The notes under the pieces were generated by a model. The model saw only the letters and a program-made list of their open reading frames with translations, was not told the DNA's origin and searched no databases. Source: Chitinophaga barathri (GTDB lineage Bacteria; Bacteroidota; Bacteroidia; Chitinophagales; Chitinophagaceae). Taken from it: a DNA stretch of 64,000 nt. Both the position numbers and the translations under genes were made by a program. This document shows, one piece after another, positions 33,295-40,509 of the stretch. The DNA lies in NCBI RefSeq assembly GCF_003807585.1, contig NZ_RMBX01000003.1, forward strand, positions 62,001 to 126,000, given 5' to 3'. Every line of letters starts with the position of its first letter. Position 1 is the stretch's first letter.

Positions 33295-34248
33295 ATGGCC
33301 CGTAAAAGTTTCCTGGAACCGATTGAGCTCACGCCTCCGAAGCACCTGCGCACGCTGGTAGAGAACCGTCGCGTATTTAACCTGAACAACTGTGAGCTGA
33401 ATGTATTTGAATGTTATGAACAGTCCTTTAAAGTGCCGCTTACATTCAATGATTTCCTCATTACAAGTATGGTGCGCGGCAGAAAAGTGATGCATATGCC
33501 CGGCAGCCCCGCATTTGATTACCTGCCCGGCGAAACCGTCGTGTTCCCCGCAAACCAGCCCATGGAAATAGACTTCCCCGATGCGAACATGGACAGTCCC
33601 ACCCAGTGCATCGCCCTGGCCGTGGACGGTCTGTATGTACGGGAAACGGTGAATTATCTCAACAACTTTTACCAGAACCCGGACGAGCACAGCACCTGGA
33701 GGCTTCAGTTCAACACTTATCACTTCGAGAACGACGACGAGATATCCAGCCTGATCAACAAACTCATCCGCATCTGCAGCAGCGGGGATACCACCAAGAA
33801 CATCTTTGCGGACCTCAATCTGAAAGAACTGCTCATCCGTCTCATGCAGAGCCAGCACCTTCAGCAGGTGATCTCAGAGGCCCGCACCAGCAACAACCAC
33901 AGCCGACAGCATTTTGTGCTGAATTATATCCGCGAGCACCTCACGGAGAAAATAGCCGTGGATACATTAAGCAAACAAGCCTACCTCAGCCGGAACATCT
34001 TCTTCAAATGGTTCCGCGAACAATTCGGCATCACCCCGCTGGAATACATCAACCGCGAGCGGGTGAACCTTGCCAAACAACTGCTGAGCCAGACCGGCCA
34101 CAGCGTGAGCCGCGTGAGCGATATGTGCGGGTTTGCGGATGTGAACTACTTCATCAGGGTGTTCAAAAAAACTGAAGGCATCACGCCCCGCACCTACCAG
34201 ATCATCAGTTCGGACCACAACCGCATCATTAAAGGCATCACCGGGTAA
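33295..34248 (+). CDS. AraC family transcriptional regulator
   Basis: 317 residues. Residues 20-180 form an AraC-type cupin ligand domain with MHMPGSPAFDYLPGETVVFP. Residues 205-305 are the double helix-turn-helix: SKQAYLSRNIFFKWFREQFG and VSDMCGFADVNYFIRVFKKTEG, then TPRTYQ. It probably regulates the divergent DUF779 gene, 234 bp away. Inducer unknown. Confidence 0.9.
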   Translation: MARKSFLEPIELTPPKHLRTLVENRRVFNLNNCELNVFECYEQSFKVPLTFNDFLITSMVRGRKVMHMPGSPAFDYLPGETVVFPANQPMEIDFPDANMDSPTQCIALAVDGLYVRETVNYLNNFYQNPDEHSTWRLQFNTYHFENDDEISSLINKLIRICSSGDTTKNIFADLNLKELLIRLMQSQHLQQVISEARTSNNHSRQHFVLNYIREHLTEKIAVDTLSKQAYLSRNIFFKWFREQFGITPLEYINRERVNLAKQLLSQTGHSVSRVSDMCGFADVNYFIRVFKKTEGITPRTYQIISSDHNRIIKGITG

Positions 34249-34351
34249 TACCTGTTTTTCCTGTTTGTATACGAAACGGGAGCATTCTCCCCAATTATCC
34301 GCAAAACAGCGGTGGCATATTAATTGTCGCTGATAGGGTAAACTTACGCAT

Positions 34352-34567
34352 ATGAAAACACTGGGCATTATCCTGATCGTGATCGGTATCATCATGGTAT
34401 TGATCAGGGGTTTCTCTGTTACGACCGAAAAAGAAGTGCTGGACGTGGGGCCTGTGGAGATCAACAAAAAGGAAAACAAATGGATAGGCTGGCCAACCTA
34501 TGCGGGAGGTATTATTGCGGTGGTAGGCGTAGTGCTGCTGATATCAGGAAAAAAACAGAACGGATAA
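34352..34567 (+). CDS. Small two-helix membrane protein
   Basis: 71 residues with two membrane helices (about 3-20, TLGIILIVIGIIMVLI; about 46-64, WPTYAGGIIAVVGVVLLIS) around a polar loop with TEKEVLDVGPVEINKKE. Similar short proteins occur widely in Bacteroidota. Role unknown. It is followed by a strong terminator. Confidence 0.8.
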   Translation: MKTLGIILIVIGIIMVLIRGFSVTTEKEVLDVGPVEINKKENKWIGWPTYAGGIIAVVGVVLLISGKKQNG

Positions 34568-34570
34568 ACG

Positions 34571-34604
34571 AAAAGAGGCTGAACGGAATGTTCAGCCTCT
34601 TTTA
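34571..34604. terminator. Bidirectional terminator
   Basis: AAAAGAGGCTGAAC, ggaat, GTTCAGCCTCTTTT: perfect stem between convergent genes. Confidence 0.9.
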
Positions 34605-34626
34605 AACTATGTTCAGGCATACATGC

Positions 34627-34845
34627 CTATTGTTTCTTTTTCTTTAGGAATAAAAAGACCTGCACGCCTATCGCCAGCATGAACCCCGGAAGCAGGAACC
34701 AGTCGATACCGGAAAACCGGTGGCCGTTATCGAAAAGATATACCAGGTAGATGATCGCCCCTAAATTTACGAATGTAAAGATCCCCGGCTTCCCCGATTC
34801 ACCCGGTTTGGGCTCCCTGTATATGATATCCGTGAGTGTTTTCAT
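34627..34845 (-). CDS. Small hypothetical membrane protein
   Basis: 72 residues with two hydrophobic segments (about 24-38, FVNLGAIIYLVYLF, and 48-66, FLLPGFMLAIGVQVFLFL) and a basic tail KKKKQ. The first 22 residues are polar (IIYREPKPGESGKPG). No family recognised. Faces the other small membrane protein across the terminator at 34571. Confidence 0.7.
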   Translation of the reverse strand: MKTLTDIIYREPKPGESGKPGIFTFVNLGAIIYLVYLFDNGHRFSGIDWFLLPGFMLAIGVQVFLFLKKKKQ

Positions 34846-34899
34846 GTTGAATGCGATTTAGTAAGGCGGACTGCTTACCTAATATACTACAATTTCCGT

Positions 34900-35100
34900 T
34901 TACAGCGACAGCGTAGCCGTGGGTATACCGTCGCTGCTCACCGCCGCCACGTTTTTCCCTTTCTTCAGGTCCACCCTGATGATGGCCCGGCCGTTGTACA
35001 GCTGCACATAACGGGAGCCGGAAGAGGTGCCGAGATTGTCGATCAACCTGCCGTCAGTTTCAAGGTCTGGCCTGGCGGCGGTGCCTGTATTTTCTGCTAT
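34900..35100 (-). pseudogene. C-terminal remnant of a glycoside hydrolase (GH2-like)
   Basis: A 66-codon stretch read on the minus strand contains GTSSGSRYVQLYNGRAIIRV and VAAVSSDGIPTATLSL followed by a stop. The NGRAIIRV and GIPTATLSL pattern is the closing Ig-like domain of Bacteroidota GH2 glycosidases (beta-galactosidase type). It is preceded by an in-frame TGA at 35101-35103, and no upstream continuation is present, so only the tail of a gene survives. Confidence 0.5.
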
Positions 35101-35120
35101 TCAAGGGCCGCAATGTACCC

Positions 35121-35175
35121 GAAGCATATCAAAAGCATATCAAGAGCACACCAAAAGCATATCAAAAGCATACTT
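35121..35175. repeat. 11-bp tandem repeat, five units
   Basis: GAAGCATATCA, AAAGCATATCA, AGAGCACACCA, AAAGCATATCA, AAAGCATACTT: five 11-bp units, one turn of B-DNA apart, next to the glycosidase remnant. Confidence 0.85.
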
Positions 35176-35249
35176 ACCCCCACCCGCTGCCATTTTGATC
35201 CTCTTATTAAGCAAAAATGGCAGCCTCTTCCCGGTCTGCGCCCCCTTTC

Positions 35250-35915
35250 TCATCCCCGCTCCTCCAGGTAACCTTTCAGCCATTTCCCGGCCTTTATCCG
35301 CTCTTCCTCGGTAGCTGTGCCGGACAGCAGCGTCAGCCCCCAATTGCGCCCCGCATAGGTGAATAAAGGGCTCTTTTCGTCCACCCGCCACGCCGCCACC
35401 TGCCCCGTGCGGAACAGTATCCGGCAGTCCCAGGTGAAATAATAAGGCTGGTCCGATGGCGGCGTGATGGTGGTCTCGTATCTTTTATAGTGCGAAATAG
35501 CATGGTCCTTCACCAGCCTGCGGCTGACGTCCGCCTCGGGGATCACATGCCGTTGCCGCACCCTGGCCTGCGGCGGCTGAAACAGGTGCTCCTGGAACAG
35601 GTCGAACCAAAGCCGCTGCACCTGGTGGATATATTGTACAAACCCCGCTTTGGGAATGCCCTCAAACTGCACCAGCCATCGGTTCAGCGTAGCCGGCCGC
35701 AGGTACAGCCGTACGCCCTGCCAGTCCTTGTAACTCACGCCCGTATTCACATACCGGCTGAACCCCAGCTTCCAGAGCCGCTGCGGGTCTATCGGGATAG
35801 GCTCCAGCCGGGGAAGCAACGGCAGCAGGTCGCCGAAATGCTCCTCCCGTATCTGCATCACTTTTTTGTCGCGGTAAAACAAACCGCCCAGTGCGATTTC
35901 TTCCAGCTGTATCAT
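35250..35915 (-). CDS. Hypothetical protein paired with a UmuD-like peptidase
   Basis: 221 residues. The N-terminal two-thirds (about 1-125) resemble the RIGN/HQLQN family: IPIDPQRLWKLGFSRY matches the FGF block and FVQYIHQVQRLWFDLF matches the HQLQN block. The C-terminal 80 residues are a separate strand-rich part (SDQPYYFTWDCRILF, FTYAGRNWGLTLLSG). No enzyme motif is seen. It starts 1 bp after the UmuD-like gene's stop, so the two are one transcript. Role unknown; context suggests a DNA-damage or prophage-like response. Confidence 0.7.
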   Translation of the reverse strand: MIQLEEIALGGLFYRDKKVMQIREEHFGDLLPLLPRLEPIPIDPQRLWKLGFSRYVNTGVSYKDWQGVRLYLRPATLNRWLVQFEGIPKAGFVQYIHQVQRLWFDLFQEHLFQPPQARVRQRHVIPEADVSRRLVKDHAISHYKRYETTITPPSDQPYYFTWDCRILFRTGQVAAWRVDEKSPLFTYAGRNWGLTLLSGTATEEERIKAGKWLKGYLEERG

Positions 35916-35916
35916 A

Positions 35917-36381
35917 TCAGTAACGTTTACGCATTTCGCGCCGGTCTATCACCACCTGCGCTACTACGCCCCATACATAAAAATTATCCCCCTCCTTTAC
36001 GAGAATAGGGTCATACATCGCGTTTTCAGGATAAAGCATCCAGCCGGCGGTGGCCTTCACCAGGGTCTTTACCGTAAACTCCCCGTTCAGCACGGCTACC
36101 ACAATGTCGTTCGGCATCGGTTTGAGGGAACGGTCCACCACGAGGTAACTCTTATCCGGCACATGGGCGTCCGTCATGGAATTACCGTCCACCCGCACGA
36201 CAAACACAGAGGGTTTGTCCATCCCCAGGAGGTATACAAGATCAATGTCTTCTTCGATATAGTCCTGCGCGGGCGACGGGAAGCCCGCTTTTACAGGGGT
36301 GGAAATGTAGGGCAGGGTCTTTTCTCCGGTCTCACGAATGGCATAAAACGTAAGGCCATTCTGTTGGTTAACAGCTTTCAT
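35917..36381 (-). CDS. UmuD-like S24 peptidase
   Basis: 154 residues from ATG 36381; the longer form from 36423 overlaps a palindrome in the promoter region. The self-cleavage site AGFPSPAQDY (about 32-41), the catalytic Ser in VDGNSMTDAHVPD (about 66) and Lys in EFTVKTLVK (about 105) give the Ser/Lys dyad of UmuD and LexA C-terminal domains. No HTH domain, so this is UmuD-type rather than a repressor. UmuD normally partners with UmuC (Pol V); no umuC is adjacent, only the 221-residue gene. Confidence 0.88.
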   Translation of the reverse strand: MKAVNQQNGLTFYAIRETGEKTLPYISTPVKAGFPSPAQDYIEEDIDLVYLLGMDKPSVFVVRVDGNSMTDAHVPDKSYLVVDRSLKPMPNDIVVAVLNGEFTVKTLVKATAGWMLYPENAMYDPILVKEGDNFYVWGVVAQVVIDRREMRKRY

Positions 36382-36429
36382 TTTACTAATATTTTTAGCA
36401 AATCTAACCCTCGCCTTCAGCATAAATGT

Positions 36430-36443
36430 TGGGTACTAACCCA
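36430..36443. promoter_or_regulatory. Possible operator between umuD-like and divergent gene
   Basis: TGGGT ACTA ACCCA palindrome 48 bp upstream of the umuD-like ATG, in the region shared with the divergent gene at 36541. Candidate binding site for a LexA- or CI-like repressor; unproven. Confidence 0.35.
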
Positions 36444-36540
36444 GCAGCTCCAAAAGTCTTAAAGGAATGTTAATCTATTGCAGTTTCTCACACGAAAGTG
36501 TTACCTTTTCGGCTCTTCTTTACGTGAAAAACCAAAAATC

Positions 36541-36807
36541 ATGGCTTCCAGACTTGTGTATTTTACGCCAAAAGGGCCCCTGTGCTTTATTGACTATCTG
36601 ACCGTCCGGGACGGCCTTGCTGTACTGGAACAGATCAGGAAAACCGTGCGCGGCTCCCGCCTGCCAAGGCTTTATGAGTTCAGGCTGTTTGAAAAGATCA
36701 AAAACGGGCTGGTGCGGATAGATGCGCTAGTGTTGCCGAAATTTGACAGCAAAAGCGTTTCCATTTTCCTTGACAGCCTCGAAGGCAGGTCCCTCCAACT
36801 CTCCTAG
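36541..36807 (+). CDS. Small hypothetical protein
   Basis: 88 residues from ATG 36541. Pattern MASRLVYFTPKGPLCFIDYL, then GLAVLEQIRKTVRGS and LYEFRLFEKIKNGLVRIDALVLPKF gives alternating strands and a helix; function unknown. It is divergent from the umuD-like gene and lies 52 bp before proB on the same strand, so it could share the proBA transcript or be independent. Confidence 0.6.
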   Translation: MASRLVYFTPKGPLCFIDYLTVRDGLAVLEQIRKTVRGSRLPRLYEFRLFEKIKNGLVRIDALVLPKFDSKSVSIFLDSLEGRSLQLS

Positions 36808-36859
36808 CATATACTTCCCGCTTGCAGAAGCGGTTTGGTTTGAATATTTTTATGGCTGC

Positions 36860-37900
36860 ATGAAACATTCGACCAAACCCATCCTCGTTATAAAATTCGG
36901 AACGGCATCTATTACACGTGACAACGGCGAGCTGAACGAAAATGTGATCGCGGAGATCGCACAGCAGGTATCCGCGGTGCATGAGCAATACAACATCGTA
37001 CTCGTATCCTCCGGCGCCGTAGCCGCCGGCAAACGTTACCTGAAAGATTACAGCGGCACCATCAGCGAACGCAAAGCCGCGGCCGCCATCGGCAACCCGA
37101 TACTTCTCAACCGTTATTCCCATTACTTCTCAGCATACGGCATCCCCATCGCGCAAAGCCTCTGCGAAAGGCGGCACTTTTCCAGCCGCAACCAGTTCCT
37201 GCAACTCAAAAAAACATATGAAGAACTCTGGGAAAGCGGCATCATCCCCATTGCAAATGAAAACGATGTGGTGAGCGACCTGGAACTGAAGTTTTCGGAC
37301 AACGACGAGCTGGCCACGCTCATCGCCGTGGGTTTTGGCGCCACACAGCTGCTGTTCAGCACTTCCGTGGGCGGCGTGCTGGACAAAGAAGGCAAAATAG
37401 TGCCGGAGATACCGGTGATAGATGAAAACGCGCTGGGCCTGGCGGACACCAAAAAGTCATCGCTCGGCCTTGGCGGCATGGTATCCAAACTCACTTTTAC
37501 ACGCCTGGCCACCCGCATGGGCATCGAAGTGGTGATCTTCGGCATCAGCACACCGGACGGTATTGCGCTGGCCACAGCCGGCAAAACCGGCACCCGCTGC
37601 CTGCCCCAGCCCTGCAGCATGCCCGCCCGCAAAAAGTGGCTGGCCAGCGGCAGCCTCGTTACCGGCAGGCTGCTGGTGGACGAAGGCGCGCACAAAGCCC
37701 TGGAGAAACGGCACAGCCTGCTGGCCGTAGGCGTAAAACAGGTGCTGGAGAAATTTGAATGCGGCGAAGTATTCGAAATTGTAACGGAGAATGAACAGGT
37801 GATAGCCGTGGCAAGAGCAAAAGTCTCTTCGGACGCGCTGGGCGGTGGCCGCACCCAAAACCTGGAAGTGGCGCATGCGGACGATATCGTTTTACTCTAA
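36860..37900 (+). CDS. proB: Glutamate 5-kinase
   Basis: 346 residues from ATG 36860; the upstream in-frame GTG/ATG starts fall in the neighbouring gene. ATP- and glutamate-binding blocks are visible (IKFGTASITRD, VSSGAVAAGKRYL, PIANENDVVSD, SDNDELATLIAVG). The C-terminal 80 residues form the PUA domain (KKWLASGSLVTGRLLVDEG and GGGRTQNLE). It phosphorylates glutamate in the first step of proline synthesis and is likely feedback-inhibited by proline. It lies 12 bp before proA, with which it forms an operon. Confidence 0.95.
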   Translation: MKHSTKPILVIKFGTASITRDNGELNENVIAEIAQQVSAVHEQYNIVLVSSGAVAAGKRYLKDYSGTISERKAAAAIGNPILLNRYSHYFSAYGIPIAQSLCERRHFSSRNQFLQLKKTYEELWESGIIPIANENDVVSDLELKFSDNDELATLIAVGFGATQLLFSTSVGGVLDKEGKIVPEIPVIDENALGLADTKKSSLGLGGMVSKLTFTRLATRMGIEVVIFGISTPDGIALATAGKTGTRCLPQPCSMPARKKWLASGSLVTGRLLVDEGAHKALEKRHSLLAVGVKQVLEKFECGEVFEIVTENEQVIAVARAKVSSDALGGGRTQNLEVAHADDIVLL

Positions 37901-37912
37901 AACAAAGACATT

Positions 37913-39160
37913 ATGAATTCCATCATACCCCTGCTTGAAAAAGCACAGCTGGCCACCCGCTCCGTAAAAGCGCTGGAAGATACCCGCAAACAGGAGCTGC
38001 TGCGCACGCTGGGCCGGCGCCTTCTGACCAGTACAGACGAGATCATCCGCGAGAACAAAAAAGACCTGGACCGCATGGCGGATACAGATTCCAAAAAAGA
38101 CCGCCTGCTGCTCAACGCCGCGCGTATACAGTCGCTGGCGGACAGCCTGGAAGATATCGCCCGCCTCCCGGACCCGGCAAACCAGGTATTATCTGAAAAA
38201 ACATTGGAGAACGGCCTGCTGGTGCGCAAACAATCCGTGCCCCTGGGCGTGGTGGGCGTCATTTACGAATCCCGCCCCAATGTGACCGTGGACGTTGCCG
38301 CGCTGTGCATCCGCTCCGGAAACGCCTGTGTACTCCGCGGCGGCACCGATGCATTTGATACCAACATGATACTCGTGTCGCTCATCCGCGATACCCTGAA
38401 GGAATTTGGCGTGGCGGAAGACGCCGTGGTACTGCTTCCCGCGGACCGCGCGCTGATCACCGAAATGCTCACCGCCGTAAAATACATCGACATCATCATC
38501 CCCAGGGGCTCACAGCAGCTGATAGACCATGTACGCGAACATTCCCGTGTACCCGTGATCGAAACGGGCGCCGGCGTATGCCACACCTACGTGGAAAGCA
38601 GCGCGGACCTCGATAAAGCCGTGCGTATCGTGACCAATGCGAAGGTATCCCGCCCGAGCGTGTGCAACGCGCTGGATACGGTGATCGTGGACAAAGCCGT
38701 GGCTGAAAAGTTCCTCACGCAGCTCTCCCCTTCCCTTTCCGCGTACAACGTGGAAGTGTTTGCGGACGAGCTGGCCTATCCCATCCTGCAGGCAGCCGGA
38801 TACCCGCAGCTGCAACACGCACAGCCGGAAGATTTCGGGCGCGAGTTCCTGGATTTTAAATGTTCCGTAAAAGTGGTGAACAATGCGGAAGAAGCCCTGG
38901 ATCACATCCTTGAATTTTCTTCCAGACACTCCGAAGCGATCATCAGCCAGAACGAAACCATCAGCGGCCGTTTCCTCCGTGAAGTAGACGCAGCGGCCGT
39001 GTATGTGAATGCATCCACGCGGTTCACAGACGGCGGCGTGTTTGGCCTGGGCGCGGAGATCGGCATCTCCACGCAGAAGCTGCACGCACGCGGGCCCTTT
39101 GCGCTGGAGAAACTGGTGACGGAGAAATGGGTCGTATACGGGGACGGGCAGGTGAGGTAA
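37913..39160 (+). CDS. proA: Glutamate-5-semialdehyde dehydrogenase
   Basis: 415 residues, the usual length. The blocks are PLGVVGVIYESRPNVTVDVA, LCIRSGNACVLRGGTDA, VIETGAGVCHTYVESSADL and VNASTRFTDGGVFGLGAEIGI; the catalytic Cys is in RPSVCNALDTV (about 260). It reduces glutamyl-5-phosphate to the semialdehyde, using NADPH. The proA reading frame begins 12 bp after proB, and a weak stem-loop terminator (39186-39224) follows. Confidence 0.96.
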   Translation: MNSIIPLLEKAQLATRSVKALEDTRKQELLRTLGRRLLTSTDEIIRENKKDLDRMADTDSKKDRLLLNAARIQSLADSLEDIARLPDPANQVLSEKTLENGLLVRKQSVPLGVVGVIYESRPNVTVDVAALCIRSGNACVLRGGTDAFDTNMILVSLIRDTLKEFGVAEDAVVLLPADRALITEMLTAVKYIDIIIPRGSQQLIDHVREHSRVPVIETGAGVCHTYVESSADLDKAVRIVTNAKVSRPSVCNALDTVIVDKAVAEKFLTQLSPSLSAYNVEVFADELAYPILQAAGYPQLQHAQPEDFGREFLDFKCSVKVVNNAEEALDHILEFSSRHSEAIISQNETISGRFLREVDAAAVYVNASTRFTDGGVFGLGAEIGISTQKLHARGPFALEKLVTEKWVVYGDGQVR

Positions 39161-39185
39161 ACGATCCTCAAAAAGTACAATTTAT

Positions 39186-39224
39186 AAGGCGGTGTTTTGC
39201 TTTTCAGCGAATACCGCTTTTTTT
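39186..39224 (+). terminator. Terminator of proBA
   Basis: AGGCGGT ... ACCGCTTTTTTTT: short stem with a long loop and a run of T; moderate quality. Confidence 0.55.
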
Positions 39225-39355
39225 ATTCATTTCTAATTGTCATACTGGTTCCGGGCCTTATCACAAATCAGCACATCATATTGTTTATCAAACAATTACA
39301 AAGATCCATCCCATAACCTGGCATCTTCCCTCCTTTGGTCATTTTTCGCCAATTG

Positions 39356-39446
39356 TCCGACCATCCTCCGACCGTGTTCGGTCGTGGCAAGGGTTTGAGG
39401 TACTTTCATCGGAGGATGGGCGGAGGTTCGTCGGAGGATGGTCGGA
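39356..39446. repeat. Inverted repeat and GGAGGATGG repeats
   Basis: Left arm TCCGACCATCCTCCGAC (39356-39372) is the exact reverse complement of 39430-39446. Further copies of TCGGAGGATGG lie at 39408-39420, 39431-39441 and 39442-39452, about 11 bp apart. Could form a long hairpin in DNA or RNA. Confidence 0.75.
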
Positions 39447-39652
39447 GGATGGGTGGAGAAAAGTACAATGCTGAACTTATGGACATTTTGTTGTTCCGGG
39501 TTTTGTACCATCCGGGATATCCGCGTTTCTTCCGGAAAAAAGGAGATGCCGTAAAAGGATGATACCGGCAGACACAACCCACTAAAATTTCTCTGGAATC
39601 CGGATTGCTTCGTGCTGATCCTCCACATTAGTGCCCCAGGCTGGCGCAAAAG

Positions 39653-39790
39653 CCGTCATTGAGGAGCAGCAGCGCTAAAGTGGGTGGGGCGACGAAGCAA
39701 TCTCCTGCGCCGAAGGGATGTACTCCAGGATATGGAGATTGCTTCGTCGCAGCTCCTGCACAGATCCCCCGCGGCTCCTCGCAACGACGG
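39653..39790. repeat. Palindromic REP/MITE-like element
   Basis: Inner arms GCGACGAAGCAATCTCC (39689-39705) and GGAGATTGCTTCGTCGC (39734-39750) are exact inverted repeats. The outer ends (CGTCATTGAGGAGC and GGCTCCTCGCAACGACGG) also tend to pair. The sequence family GAGATTGCTTCGTCGC...CTCCTCGCAATGACG is a widespread intergenic palindrome in bacteria. No transposase is present. Confidence 0.8.
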
Positions 39791-39900
39791 CCTTTTCACA
39801 ACGACGCCCCGAACAAGGCCAGTTCTGTGTTTGATTTTTCCCATTACTAAAGCCATTCCGCTAAAGTGCATAGTTTTAACTAACGGCCGGGGCCAATAAA

Positions 39901-39928
39901 AAAGGGTGTATCCGTAGATACACCCTTT
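39901..39928 (-). terminator. Terminator of the minus-strand small transcript
   Basis: AAAGGGTGTATC, cgta, GATACACCCTTT: 12-bp perfect stem; on the minus strand followed by a T run (CCCTTTTTTATT). Confidence 0.8.
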
Positions 39929-39973
39929 GACGCGTCTGCGTCTAAAACAGTTTTCTTGTATGGAGCAACCCGG

Positions 39974-40021
39974 TTAGGCGATACCAACCGAAGGTTTCCA
40001 CGAATATCCTGTAGATTGCAT
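39974..40021 (-). CDS. Candidate 15-codon ORF with strong SD
   Basis: ATG at 40021 to TAA at 39974 encodes a 15-residue peptide beginning MQSTGYSWKP and ending SVGIA. It is preceded by AGGAGGT with 4-5 nt spacing, a nearly perfect Shine-Dalgarno, and lies 45 nt before a minus-strand intrinsic terminator at 39901-39928. Bacteroidota rarely use Shine-Dalgarno sequences, so the combination is notable. No homologue is recognised. It may be a leader or small peptide gene, or the SD may be part of a regulatory RNA. Confidence 0.5.
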   Translation of the reverse strand: MQSTGYSWKPSVGIA

Positions 40022-40133
40022 GAATACCTCCTTTTTATTTGATGAAGATTAAATTTACCCCCTTATGCCGGAAATAAAATGTTAAAATTAAACGGCTGTA
40101 ATTACTACCGCAACAATTGAATATTTTTGCCCG

Positions 40134-40436
40134 ATGGATATTTATTTCGACGAAGAACAGCTCTCCGTAAAATACGATGAGGACATTGACAATACCCTGC
40201 TATGGGATGATGTGACGCGGATCGCCGCGTACAAAGTATACGCTTATCCCGGTGAGGTCACCTTCCTGGTGTTTGACACCATCGGCGGCGAAACCATCGA
40301 AGCTTCCGATGAAATGAGCGGCTGGCTGGAACTGCTGGGCGGGCTTCCGAATATATTCGGGCTGGCGCAGGACTGGCTGGACCAGGTGATAGACGCCGAA
40401 GCCGGCGGAGACGATGTAGTATTGTACCAGAAGTAA
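40134..40436 (+). CDS. Conserved hypothetical protein
   Basis: 100 residues, acidic. The sequence has WDDVTRIAAYKVYAYPGEVTFLVFDT, then EASDEMSGWLELLGGLP and AQDWLDQVIDAE. This pattern of AYK-, EEM-G and DWxxxV blocks is common in small proteins of unknown function, some of which are thought to be immunity-like. I do not assign one here. It stands alone between the small peptide ORF and the outer-membrane protein. Confidence 0.7.
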   Translation: MDIYFDEEQLSVKYDEDIDNTLLWDDVTRIAAYKVYAYPGEVTFLVFDTIGGETIEASDEMSGWLELLGGLPNIFGLAQDWLDQVIDAEAGGDDVVLYQK

Positions 40437-40509
40437 TGTAATGCGGAGCCCCTGATACCTGAGCGTGATTGTTTGCACTATACCTGTAAAACCCAAAATA
40501 AAAAAGTTC

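Larger units (their letters stand above)
34846..35249. other. Gene-free stretch holding a gene remnant and a repeat
   Basis: 404 bp without an intact gene. It contains the glycosidase remnant (34900-35100) and the 11-bp repeat (35121-35175), reported separately. Confidence 0.7.
39161..40133. other. Gene-poor region rich in repeats
   Basis: About 970 bp between proA and the 100-residue gene at 40134. It holds a terminator (39186-39224), inverted repeat (39356-39446), palindromic element (39653-39790), a further terminator (39901-39928) and a 15-codon ORF (39974-40021). No normal-length gene was found. Confidence 0.7.

Noticed and set aside
39653..39790. Insertion sequence
   Set aside because: There is a palindromic element but no transposase frame; it is better described as a REP/MITE-like repeat.
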